Shown here: positions 1 through 6,073 of the stretch, in pieces | Numbering within the stretch: position 1 is the stretch's first letter | Layout: each line of letters opens with the position of its first letter | Assembly: GCA_023428805.1 (NCBI GenBank) | Contig: JAEYWW010000228.1 | Location: forward strand, 1 to 9,756 | From: Armatimonadota bacterium | GTDB taxonomy: Bacteria > Armatimonadota > Fimbriimonadia > Fimbriimonadales > Fimbriimonadaceae | DNA: 9,756 nucleotides | Direction: 5' to 3' | Program-made: the position numbers and the translations under genes | Notes under the pieces: model-generated | What the model saw: the letters and a program-made list of their open reading frames with translations, nothing else | Databases searched by the model: none | What the model was told of the DNA's origin: nothing

Positions 1-103
1 TTTCAGTTGCGAGCGAAGTCGGTCGAGGTCAAAGATGCCCCCTGATAGCGTCCAATCGCCCCCGCGAATTGGACAGCGCTTCATGCTGCTCTGGAGTCAA
101 CAT
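1..103 (-). CDS. prfB: Peptide chain release factor 2, 5' end only, with programmed +1 frameshift
   Basis: RF2 recognises UGA and UAA stop codons on the ribosome and triggers peptide release. Only the N-terminus lies in the window; the gene runs off the left edge. From the ATG at 103-101 the zero frame reads 24 codons, ending IRGHL, and then meets an in-frame TGA at 31-29. The context is AGG GGG CAT CTT TGA C, which matches the known RF2 recoding site: a Shine-Dalgarno-like AGGGGG, 3 nt, the slippery CTT, then TGAC. Skipping one T puts GAC at 30-28 in frame and gives DLDRLRSQLK to the edge, a typical RF2 N-terminal helix. It lies 30 nt downstream of the FliT-like gene on the same strand. No strong Shine-Dalgarno is seen before the ATG (only AGG about 14 nt upstream). 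The family is called from the frameshift site plus the short N-terminus; the GGQ and SPF motifs lie outside the window. Confidence 0.9.
28..43 (-). promoter_or_regulatory. RF2 +1 programmed frameshift element
   Basis: On the minus strand, positions 43 to 28 read AGGGGGCATCTTTGAC. In E. coli prfB the same layout (AGGGGG, three nucleotides, CUU, UGA, C) makes the ribosome slip +1 at CUU when RF2 is scarce, so RF2 level controls its own synthesis. All key parts are present with the same spacing. That it works here is inferred from exact conservation. Confidence 0.9.
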
Positions 104-133
104 GGGTTCGACTGTACCTGCGTCGAGGCGGGT

Positions 134-418
134 TCACTGGGCTTGGGGACGGCGGTACTTCCTCGTGCCCTTCTTGGCGGCGCTGATCTGCTTCAGTTCA
201 TCCAGCACCTTCTGCCGGCTGTCGCGCAGTGTGTCTTCAGCTCCCGCCAGCACAAAAAGAATCTGTTCCAAGCTGGCTTCGTGCTCGGGATTGAGCGAAA
301 GTTCCGAGATGAGGCGATCCTGTTCATCCAGAAGCGCGCGGATTTCATTCTCGTCGCCTCGCTGGCTGGCATCCTGCAGCGCGTGCGCCGTCAGTCGGAG
401 TGATTCGAGAGGGTGCAT
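134..418 (-). CDS. FliT-like small coiled-coil protein downstream of fliS
   Basis: The product is 94 aa, largely charged and helical, with heptad-like spacing (for example RALLDEQDRLISEL around residues 28-41 and a second helix around 55-78) and a basic tail ending KKGTRKYRRPQAQ. It has no signal peptide or membrane segment. FliT proteins are small helical cytoplasmic chaperones of the filament cap protein FliD, and fliT usually follows fliS. The assignment rests on this position, the size and the helical character, because FliT sequences diverge strongly. The start is the ATG at 418-416, 1 nt after the fliS stop (TGACATG), with GGAGG 9 nt upstream inside fliS. A longer frame reaching 496 would run deep into fliS and is rejected. 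It could instead be an unrelated small helical protein. Confidence 0.6.
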   Translation of the reverse strand: MHPLESLRLTAHALQDASQRGDENEIRALLDEQDRLISELSLNPEHEASLEQILFVLAGAEDTLRDSRQKVLDELKQISAAKKGTRKYRRPQAQ

Positions 419-419
419 G

Positions 420-836
420 TCATGCCGCCTCCAGCATCTCCACAAGCCCGTGGCCCATTTCCTGCTGTCGCTGGATCGTCCGCCAACTCTCGCCAAGGTC
501 GCTGACGAGCTTCATGCATTCGTCCAGCATCTCCATGTTGTCCTGGATGTTGGCTTCCATGAGGCGGTTGTAGACAAAGCTGTAGAGCGAGAGAAGATTC
601 TTGGCGATGTCCCCGCCGCGCTCCATGTCGAGGCTCGACATCAGCTCGGCGATGATGCGCTGAGCGGCCTGCATCGACTTGTTCTGCTGGTACAGATCGC
701 GCTGCTCCATGGCCACCTTGGCCGCGTGCATATGCTTCATCGCCCCGTCGTAGAGCATGATGATGAGCTGCAGAGGCGATGCGCCTCCGATGGCTCCCTT
801 TCGATATTGCGCGATCTGAGTGGTACCGTAAGCCAA
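420..836 (-). CDS. fliS: Flagellar secretion chaperone FliS
   Basis: FliS binds the C-terminus of flagellin in the cytoplasm, prevents premature polymerisation and helps export through the flagellar type III apparatus. The product is 138 aa, close to the usual 125-140. Family hallmarks are visible: a Tyr/Gln-rich N-terminus, ASPLQLIIMLYDGA at residues 19-32, a central QRIIAEL helix (59-65), LDMERGGDIAKN (69-80) and a LYSFVYNRLMEAN helix (84-96). The start is TTG (836-834). It is supported by AGGAG 5 nt upstream, which overlaps the stop region of the preceding membrane-protein gene, and by the good N-terminal match to the family. The next gene starts 1 nt after the TGA, suggesting translational coupling. 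Family identity is very secure. Confidence 0.95.
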   Translation of the reverse strand: MAYGTTQIAQYRKGAIGGASPLQLIIMLYDGAMKHMHAAKVAMEQRDLYQQNKSMQAAQRIIAELMSSLDMERGGDIAKNLLSLYSFVYNRLMEANIQDNMEMLDECMKLVSDLGESWRTIQRQQEMGHGLVEMLEAA

Positions 837-845
837 AGAGTCTCC

Positions 846-1346
846 TCAGTTGTCCTGAGGGAATTGTTGGCCCGTCGCCCACTCCGGCTCACCCTTGTCG
901 GACCGAAAAAGCAGACAAAGTGCGGAAACAAGGGCGATCGAGACGAACCAGCCGCCCGGAATCATCCACCCCCAACGCTCAGGGTACTCAGGACGCGGCA
1001 ATTCAGTGGTCAGGAAACCCAGCATGACCTCCTTCATCCGCAACCAAATGAAGATGCTGGCGATCATCCCGCCGCCGAGAGAGCCCGAGAGTCCGGCGAA
1101 GCCGAACCGCCACGTGGTCAAAGCGGAGATCACGAGGCAGGGAAGCAGTCCAAAAAGGGCGATGGACGTGATCCCCGACGTGCGGTGGTTTTCAAAAACG
1201 AGCCAGGGCCAAGCTGAAAGGATGTAGATGAAGACGGATGTGAGCCCGACTGCCATGCAGCCCGCCATGAGATGCCCCTCAAAATCCCGCCGCTTCTTGA
1301 TCGGCTGATCCAGCTTCTCGTCCGTGTTCAGTGGCTCGAAGGGCAC
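846..1346 (-). CDS. Four-helix membrane protein of unknown function, first gene of the fliS cluster
   Basis: The product is 166 aa and I do not recognise the family. A charged cytosol-like N-terminus (KKRRDFEGH near residues 17-25) is followed by four hydrophobic segments at about 26-51, 58-79, 86-106 (with a Gly-rich GSLGGG start) and 126-147, and a short polar tail. No catalytic motif stands out. The start codon is GTG at 1346-1344, with a TAAGAT -10-like box ending 6 nt before it and no Shine-Dalgarno, so a leaderless mRNA is likely. Its stop lies 9 nt before the fliS start, and the fliS Shine-Dalgarno overlaps the stop region, so the two are almost certainly co-transcribed. A role in flagellar assembly is possible from context only. 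Absence of frame breaks and clear membrane topology support a real gene. Confidence 0.75.
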   Translation of the reverse strand: MPFEPLNTDEKLDQPIKKRRDFEGHLMAGCMAVGLTSVFIYILSAWPWLVFENHRTSGITSIALFGLLPCLVISALTTWRFGFAGLSGSLGGGMIASIFIWLRMKEVMLGFLTTELPRPEYPERWGWMIPGGWFVSIALVSALCLLFRSDKGEPEWATGQQFPQDN

Positions 1347-1352
1347 AACTGC

Positions 1353-1381
1353 ATCTTACAACAAGCATCGCTGGAGCCGAA
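1353..1381 (-). promoter_or_regulatory. Candidate promoter of the membrane protein-fliS-fliT-prfB cluster
   Basis: On the minus strand a TTCGGC hexamer (1381-1376), a 17-nt spacer and TAAGAT (1358-1353) precede the GTG start by 6 nt. The -10 matches the consensus well and the -35 is weak. Initiation would fall at or next to the GTG. Confidence 0.4.
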
Positions 1382-1509
1382 GAGTGCTCCAGGCGAGTGT
1401 GATCAAGTCCTCGACGTGATCCCAAATCCGAGCCCCAGCGGGGCGGTATTCCTCGGATCGGCAAATGGCGCCCCGATGGGGCTCATTCTCCATGTGTTGC
1501 GGCGACGCG

Positions 1510-1682
1510 CCAGGGCTTCGCCCTTCGCTGCGATGTTCCAGCCCTTCGGGCCTGCGAAGTGCTCTCCACTTTTTCTTTTTTGCGAACATCAATATCAATC
1601 AATGCGAATCGGCAAACTCCGCGTGCCACTCTGGCCGTTGCCCCGAAGGGGCAGAATTCCGCAGCGAAGGGCGAAGCCCTGG
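1510..1682. repeat. 23-bp perfect inverted repeat inside repeat copy 1
   Basis: The 23-bp arms lie at 1510-1532 and 1660-1682, begin CCAGGGCTTCGCCC and its complement, and are perfect inverses separated by 127 nt that include the T-rich core. Each arm also contains its own small hairpin, so alternative folds compete. The layout resembles a small non-autonomous palindromic element. Confidence 0.8.
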
Positions 1683-1786
1683 TTCTCCCGACGTGATCCC
1701 AAGTCCGAGCCCCAACGGGGCGGTCTTCCTCGGATCGGCAAAGAGCGCCCCGATGGGGCTCATTCTCCATGTGTTGCGGCGACGTG

Positions 1787-1959
1787 CCAGGGCTTCGCCC
1801 TTCGCTGCGATGTTCCAGCCCTTCAGGCCTGCGATGCGCGCTCCACTTTTTCTTTTTTGCGAACATCAATATCAATCAATGCGAATCGGCAAACTCCTTG
1901 TGCCACTCAGGCGGTTGCCCCGAAGGGGCTGAATCCCGCAGCGAAGGGCGAAGCCCTGG
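1787..1959. repeat. 23-bp perfect inverted repeat inside repeat copy 2
   Basis: This is the equivalent of the copy 1 structure, shifted by exactly 277 bp, with arms at 1787-1809 and 1937-1959. Both arms are unchanged although the sequence between them carries several substitutions, hinting at constraint on the arms. Confidence 0.8.
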
Positions 1960-2014
1960 TTCTCCCGACATGATCCCAAATCCGAGCCCCAACGGGGCGA
2001 TATCCATGCCAGGC

Positions 2015-2043
2015 TTGCGAATCCGATCAGGTTTGACTAGAAT
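2015..2043 (+). promoter_or_regulatory. Sigma70-like promoter, leaderless type
   Basis: TTGCGA (2015-2020), a 17-nt spacer and TAGAAT (2038-2043) end 6 nt before the ATG at 2050. No Shine-Dalgarno is present. The expected transcription start falls at or next to the A of the ATG. Confidence 0.6.
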
Positions 2044-2049
2044 AAGAGC

Positions 2050-2754
2050 ATGCGTTCGTTTTTGTTCGGCACTTTCTGCGTTGCATTGCTGGGAACCGCC
2101 TCCATGGCGTCGGCGGGGTCGAAATTTCACACGGCCAAGAAGGAAGGTTGGTGGGATGTCAAGGTCGAGCAACCTGAGTTCACGGGGAGAAGCAAAGTGC
2201 AGCGCGCCGCGAACGCGGTCTGCGCCTCAGCCGCAAAGATGAGTTTCAATCATTTTCTCAGCGAAGCCAAGAAAGACGCTCCTTCCATGCAGGGCAGGGA
2301 CCACTTTGGGGGCTACTTCATGGATTCCCGCTTCCGAACGACCACGAACAGCAGTGAACTGGTCTCCGGTCATTGGACGACATACACCTACACGGGCGGC
2401 GCGCATGGAATGACGAATTTCCGCACCGTCAACATCGGCTGGCATTGGGGGGAAGTGAAGGAGCTGGACATCCAGGACCTGTTTCTTCCGGGAGTGGACG
2501 GGATGCGCGAAGCCCGATTCGTGGTTCTGCAGAAACTACGTGCCGAAGAGAGGGCAGACTGGGTTCAGGATGGCGACTTCATGCTTGCCGACGAGATTCT
2601 GGAGAACTTTGTGATTTCAACCAAGGGAATCACCTGGCTGATTGAGCCGTATGCGGTCGGTTCGTATGCATCAGGCAGCTTTGAAATCACGATCCCATTC
2701 AATGACATCTTTGGCCTTGATCGCGATGGGGCGTTGAAATCAGTCATGCGCTGA
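2050..2754 (+). CDS. Exported DUF3298/RsiV-like domain protein
   Basis: The product is 234 aa. Residues 1-22 form a signal peptide (Arg2, hydrophobic FLFGTFCVALLG, cleavage after ASA), so the mature protein is periplasmic or surface-exposed. The middle and C-terminal parts match the DUF4163/DUF3298 architecture found in RsiV and the PdaC accessory region: YTYTGGAHGMTNF at 112-124, then a Leu-rich ELDIQDLF segment (138-145), and later GITWLIEPYAVGSYASG (193-209) followed by the ITIPFNDI strand (213-220). In RsiV this fold binds lysozyme; no anti-sigma domain or membrane helix is seen here, so that role is not claimed. It has its own promoter just past the repeat array. The downstream osmC is 37 nt away on the same strand. 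Family confidence is good; its precise job is unknown. Confidence 0.8.
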   Translation: MRSFLFGTFCVALLGTASMASAGSKFHTAKKEGWWDVKVEQPEFTGRSKVQRAANAVCASAAKMSFNHFLSEAKKDAPSMQGRDHFGGYFMDSRFRTTTNSSELVSGHWTTYTYTGGAHGMTNFRTVNIGWHWGEVKELDIQDLFLPGVDGMREARFVVLQKLRAEERADWVQDGDFMLADEILENFVISTKGITWLIEPYAVGSYASGSFEITIPFNDIFGLDRDGALKSVMR

Positions 2755-2782
2755 CACGCAAATAGCCTGTCAAACAGAGTAT

Positions 2783-2787
2783 AAGGA
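2783..2787 (+). promoter_or_regulatory. Ribosome binding site of osmC
   Basis: AAGGA lies 4 nt before the ATG at 2792 and supports that start. The overlapping TATAAG (2780-2785) also sits 6 nt before the ATG like the -10 boxes of other genes here, but no good -35 accompanies it. Read-through from the upstream gene is therefore equally possible. Confidence 0.55.
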
Positions 2788-2791
2788 AGCC

Positions 2792-3214
2792 ATGGTCAGA
2801 ACCGGCAGCGCAGTTTGGAAGGGCGGAATCATGGACGGCAAGGGCGAGGTTTCGCTCGAATCGGGAGTGTTGAAGGGAGCGCAATACAGCTTTTCATCAC
2901 GCTTCGAGAGCGGGATTGGAACCAACCCCGAAGAGCTTTTGGGAGCCGCGCATGCGGGCTGTTTCTCGATGGCCTTGAGTGCGACTCTGAATGGGGCTGG
3001 ATTGAGCCCCGAAAGCATTGAAACCTCCGCGAAAGTGTCCGTCGTGAAGGATGGCGAAGGATTTGTCATCAACAAGGTGCATCTGGACGTGACCGCCTCC
3101 ATCCCCGGGGCGAGCGACCAGCAGTTCCAGGAACTGGCGACGGCGGCCAAGGAAAACTGCCCTGTCTCCAAGCTCTTCAATGCCGAGATCACGATGAACG
3201 CTCAACTGAAGTAG
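2792..3214 (+). CDS. osmC: OsmC family peroxiredoxin (organic hydroperoxide resistance)
   Basis: OsmC reduces organic hydroperoxides in the cytoplasm through a pair of cysteines that cycle through a disulfide. The product is 140 aa, like E. coli OsmC (about 143). The N-terminus has the family pattern with Trp9 and GKGEVSLESGVL (16-27), then SRFE with the catalytic-type Arg38, NPEEL (45-49), the peroxidatic Cys57 in GAAHAGCFSMAL, and the resolving Cys123 in ENCPVSKLF. The end AEITMNAQLK is also family-like. The pattern GxGTNPEELxGAAHAxCFSMAL places it in the OsmC rather than the Ohr branch. It is followed by a strong terminator and can form a transcript alone or with the upstream exported protein, which has no clear terminator of its own. 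Confidence 0.95.
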   Translation: MVRTGSAVWKGGIMDGKGEVSLESGVLKGAQYSFSSRFESGIGTNPEELLGAAHAGCFSMALSATLNGAGLSPESIETSAKVSVVKDGEGFVINKVHLDVTASIPGASDQQFQELATAAKENCPVSKLFNAEITMNAQLK

Positions 3215-3233
3215 GGCCTGCTGCACTGCTTTG

Positions 3234-3277
3234 GCCTCGTGGAACCCAGTCTACGTCGAGTTCCACGAGGCTTCTTT
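3234..3277 (+). terminator. Intrinsic terminator after osmC
   Basis: A perfect 12-bp stem, GCCTCGTGGAAC (3234-3245) and GTTCCACGAGGC (3260-3271), encloses a 14-nt loop and is followed by TTCTTT. It starts 19 nt after the osmC stop and separates osmC from the pepC promoter. Confidence 0.85.
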
Positions 3278-3305
3278 GTACCAGTGTACGAAAATTCGTT
3301 AAACT
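3276..3305 (+). promoter_or_regulatory. Candidate promoter of pepC
   Basis: TTGTAC (3276-3281), an 18-nt spacer and TAAACT (3300-3305) end 6 nt before the ATG at 3312. The AGGGTT between them is too close to the ATG to be a normal Shine-Dalgarno, so a leaderless start is likely. The -35 begins right at the terminator tail. Confidence 0.5.
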
Positions 3306-3311
3306 AGGGTT

Positions 3312-4679
3312 ATGGACCCCATCGCTCCAGGGATTCAATCGGCTTTGGGAGAGATTTCCCAGGAACAGATCGCCGGATTCCAGACTGCCTTCGAGTCGGA
3401 CCCCCGCAATCTGCAGGCCATGAATTCCGTCTGCACGACCCCTGTCACAAAAGTTGCGCTCAACCGCCGCCGCGTCACGCAGAACAACATGACGTTCAGC
3501 GTGCATCTGCCTGAAAACCAGATCACATCGCAGAAATCCAGCGGACGCTGCTGGCTGTTCGCCGCCCTCAACACCCTCCGGGTGGTTGCGATGAAGAACA
3601 TGAATCTGCCGGAGACTTTTGAACTCTCGCAGAACCATCTCATGTTCTGGGACAAGTTTGAAAAGGCCAACTTCTTCCTCGAATCCGTCCTGAGCACCCT
3701 CGACGAACCTACTGATGGCCGCCTGATCAACCATATCTTCCAGTCTCCCATTCAGGATGGCGGGCAGTGGCATATGTTCATCAACCTGGTCGAAAAGCAT
3801 GGCATCGTGCCGAAATCGGTCATGCCCGAAACAGACAGCAGCAGCGCGACGGGGATGATGAACTGGCAGATCACCCTCCGCCTGCGCGAATTCGGCTGCC
3901 GCATCCGCGAAGCCCACGCGGGCGGCGCGGGGCTGGAGGAACTTCGTGCGATGAAGCCAGAGATGATGCAGATGGTCTACCGGATGCTCTGCATCCACCT
4001 CGGCGAACCACCGACCGAGTTCGAATGGCAATGGCGCGACAAGGAGCGCGGGTTCCATCGCGACGGCGTGATCACGCCCAAAGAGTTCTATCGCAAGCAC
4101 ATCGACGTTGACCTTTCCGAGATGGTCTGCCTCATCCATTGTCCGCAGTCAACCAAACGGTTCAATGAGGTCTACACGGTCAACTTCCTCGGGAATGTGG
4201 TCGGCGGCGAGCCGATCAAGTACCTCAACGTTGAACTGGATGTCATGAAGCAGGCCGCGATCCGGCAGATGCAGAACGGCGAGCCCGTCTGGTTTGGCTG
4301 TGATGTGGGCAAGTATCTGACCCGAGATCAGGGCTGGATGGACATGCGCCAATTCGACTATGACCTTGTCTATGGCTCCAATCCCACCATGACAAAGGCG
4401 GAGCGGCTGGATTACGGCGAGTCTCTGATGACCCACGCGATGGTGTTCACGGGCGTCGATCTGGACGACTCCGGAAAATCGCGCAAGTGGAGAGTTGAGA
4501 ACTCCTGGGGTGATGAGAACGGCGATCGCGGGTTCTACGCGATGGCAGATGACTGGTTCGACGAGTTCAACTACGAAGTGGTCGTCCACCACAAGTACAT
4601 TCCCGCCGAAGTCCTGGCCCTTCTGGACCGGGAGCCAATCGGACTGGAACCGTGGGACCCGATGGGATCGCTGGCCTGA
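3312..4679 (+). CDS. pepC: C1 family aminopeptidase, bleomycin hydrolase/PepC type
   Basis: This is a cytoplasmic papain-fold aminopeptidase that usually forms a hexameric barrel and trims peptides from the N-terminus. The product is 455 aa, matching the family (about 435-455). The catalytic set is complete: Gln74 and Cys80 in ITSQKSSGRCWLFAALN, His375 in MTHAMVFTGVD, and Asn397 in WRVENSWGDENGDRGFY. Other PepC features are the SQNHLMFWDKFEKAN block (106-120) and the GGQWHMFINLVEKHGIVP block (150-167). There is no signal peptide, as expected. The C-terminal tail, which in bleomycin hydrolases reaches into the active site and enforces aminopeptidase action, ends DPMGSLA here. The gene has its own promoter, and the next gene begins 1 nt after the TGA (TGACATG), implying co-translation with a secreted protein. 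Confidence 0.95.
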   Translation: MDPIAPGIQSALGEISQEQIAGFQTAFESDPRNLQAMNSVCTTPVTKVALNRRRVTQNNMTFSVHLPENQITSQKSSGRCWLFAALNTLRVVAMKNMNLPETFELSQNHLMFWDKFEKANFFLESVLSTLDEPTDGRLINHIFQSPIQDGGQWHMFINLVEKHGIVPKSVMPETDSSSATGMMNWQITLRLREFGCRIREAHAGGAGLEELRAMKPEMMQMVYRMLCIHLGEPPTEFEWQWRDKERGFHRDGVITPKEFYRKHIDVDLSEMVCLIHCPQSTKRFNEVYTVNFLGNVVGGEPIKYLNVELDVMKQAAIRQMQNGEPVWFGCDVGKYLTRDQGWMDMRQFDYDLVYGSNPTMTKAERLDYGESLMTHAMVFTGVDLDDSGKSRKWRVENSWGDENGDRGFYAMADDWFDEFNYEVVVHHKYIPAEVLALLDREPIGLEPWDPMGSLA

Positions 4680-4680
4680 C

Positions 4681-6069
4681 ATGCTGTGGATTCTCGGGTT
4701 GTGCGTGGCTCAAGCGGGCTCTGAGCCGTCGTTTGTTGATCGGACTCAGGATGTCGGACTCTCCATCAGCGGGGAGGGCGCGTGCTGGGTGGACATCGAC
4801 AACGACGGCTTCCCAGACCTCTGCGCAGGGGGAGCGGTTTGGAAGAACCATGCAGGCCGAAGATTCAGCAAGGTGGCGGATGTCGGCGCGGTGGTTGCGG
4901 CGGATTTCGACAACGACGGATTCGCCGATCTCTACTCCTGGAATCAGCGGAAGCTCTACAAAAACAATCAGGGAAAGAGCTTCTCGGAAGTGCCTCTGCC
5001 GAAAATGGAGGGAGTTTCGCGCGGCGCATGTTGGGGGGATTTCGACAACGACGGCTTTGTGGACCTCTACGTTGGCGGATTTGAAGACTGGGAGAAGCAG
5101 CTCACCTATCCGAGCTACGTCTTGAAGAACGTTCGGGGAAGCCGCTTTGAAATTGTGAGAACCGAAGCCAAGTGGCGGACCCGGGGCGTCACCGCGTCCG
5201 ACTACGACCAGGATGGCGATTTGGACGTCTATGCCTCCAACTATCGCCTGATGCCGAACCAGCTTTGGTCAAGCAGCGATTGGAAGGATCTGGCCGCCGA
5301 GCGGAATGCCATCGCCACCTCAACGGGCTTCGGGGGAGGGCACTCGATTGGCGCCGCTTGGGGCGATTTCGACAATGACGGATTGATCGACCTCTTCGCG
5401 GGCAACTTCGCTCATGTGGACAGTCGCGGCGATCAGCCGAAGTCTCGTTTTCTGCGGAACCTGGGCGCGGCGGGCGGCTGGAAGTTCGACGACCTGGGAA
5501 CTTGCGGGGTCTTCTATCAGGAGTCATACGCAAGCCCGGCGGCGGGGGACTACGACAACGACGGCGACCTTGATCTGTTCTTCACGACGGTCTATGCCGA
5601 TGCTTCGTTTGGCAAAAAAAACTACCCGGTGCTCTATCGGAATGATGGAAAATTTTCGTTTGCCGATGCGACGGCTGGGGCGGGGCTTTCGCAGTTGGCT
5701 CCGACATATCAGGCCGCATGGGCGGACTTTGACCGGGATGGTGATCTGGAGCTTGTCACCGCCGGGAAGCTGTTTGTCAACCGGAGCCAGCGCGGAACGT
5801 GGCTGCAGATGGAGCTTCGCGGCGACGGCAGAAAAGTGAATCGATCCGCCATCGGCGCGCAAGTTCGCATCAAAGTGGGCGGCAAAACCCTCACGAGACA
5901 GGTTGAGGCGGGCACAGGGGAAGGCAACCAAAACGATCTCGTGCTCCACTTCGGCCTGGGCGGCCATCAAGGCCCGCTGGACGCGGTCATAACATGGCCC
6001 GGAGGAGCCAGCCAGAAGGTGAGGATCAAGGAGGTCAACCAGAAGGTTGAAGTTCTCTACAAGCAGTAG
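4681..6069 (+). CDS. Secreted FG-GAP/VCBS repeat protein with ASPIC/UnbV C-terminal domain
   Basis: The product is 462 aa. It starts with a short hydrophobic segment MLWILGLCVAQAG (residues 1-13) that looks like a signal peptide but has no positive N-region. Seven calcium-binding-type DxDxDG repeats follow at about 38, 75, 120, 174, 229, 290 and 349, mostly DFDNDG, spaced 37-61 residues, in keeping with a beta-propeller. Residues about 367-460 form an ASPIC/UnbV domain: NRSAIGAQVRIKV (387-399), a GTGEGNQ turn (411-417), HFGLGG (423-428) and ITWPGG (437-442). Such proteins are extracytoplasmic; their function is largely unknown. The ATG at 4681 is chosen because no upstream start codon lies nearby in frame and it abuts the pepC stop; an upstream extension would be buried in pepC. 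It ends 4 bp from the convergent kynureninase-like gene. Confidence 0.88.
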   Translation: MLWILGLCVAQAGSEPSFVDRTQDVGLSISGEGACWVDIDNDGFPDLCAGGAVWKNHAGRRFSKVADVGAVVAADFDNDGFADLYSWNQRKLYKNNQGKSFSEVPLPKMEGVSRGACWGDFDNDGFVDLYVGGFEDWEKQLTYPSYVLKNVRGSRFEIVRTEAKWRTRGVTASDYDQDGDLDVYASNYRLMPNQLWSSSDWKDLAAERNAIATSTGFGGGHSIGAAWGDFDNDGLIDLFAGNFAHVDSRGDQPKSRFLRNLGAAGGWKFDDLGTCGVFYQESYASPAAGDYDNDGDLDLFFTTVYADASFGKKNYPVLYRNDGKFSFADATAGAGLSQLAPTYQAAWADFDRDGDLELVTAGKLFVNRSQRGTWLQMELRGDGRKVNRSAIGAQVRIKVGGKTLTRQVEAGTGEGNQNDLVLHFGLGGHQGPLDAVITWPGGASQKVRIKEVNQKVEVLYKQ

Positions 6070-6073
6070 CTTG

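Larger units (their letters stand above)
1412..2000. repeat. 277-bp tandem repeat array, 2.1 copies, hairpin-rich
   Basis: Copy 1 (1416-1692) and copy 2 (1693-1969) are exactly 277 bp each, with about 16 substitutions and no indels by eye (about 94 % identity). A third copy breaks off after about 31 bp (1970-2000). Each unit holds short GC hairpins with 5-bp stems and 3-nt loops, such as GCCCC-AGC-GGGGC (1432-1444), GCCCC-GAT-GGGGC (1470-1482), AGGGC-TTC-GCCCT (1512-1524), GCCCC-GAA-GGGGC (1640-1652) and AGGGC-GAA-GCCCT (1668-1680), plus GCCC-TTC-GGGC (1541-1551). The T-rich stretch ACTTTTTCTTTTTTGCG and the following AATATCAATCAATGCG segment are unchanged between copies. Open frames cross the array on both strands, but they differ only by repeat periodicity and look like no protein. 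It resembles REP/BIME-type intergenic repeats; no transposase is present here. Confidence 0.9.

Noticed and set aside
69..1217. 382-codon plus-strand open frame opposite fliS and neighbours
   Set aside because: It is antisense to four well-supported minus-strand genes and its translation is low-complexity and His/Arg-rich.
1272..1973. Long open frames across the repeat array on both strands (also 1465-1932, 1483-1875)
   Set aside because: Their translations simply repeat every 277 bp, are rich in Arg/Pro/Ser and match no fold. They arise from the GC-rich repeat.
1412..2000. Possible CRISPR array
   Set aside because: The repeat unit is 277 bp with no short repeat-spacer alternation and no cas gene nearby.
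2752..2772. TGACA/TGTCA stem after the DUF3298 gene as a terminator
   Set aside because: It is a 5-bp stem with an 11-nt loop and no T-tract, too weak to call.
3189..4139. 316-codon minus-strand open frame opposite pepC
   Set aside because: It is a shadow of the pepC gene, whose catalytic motifs are complete on the plus strand.
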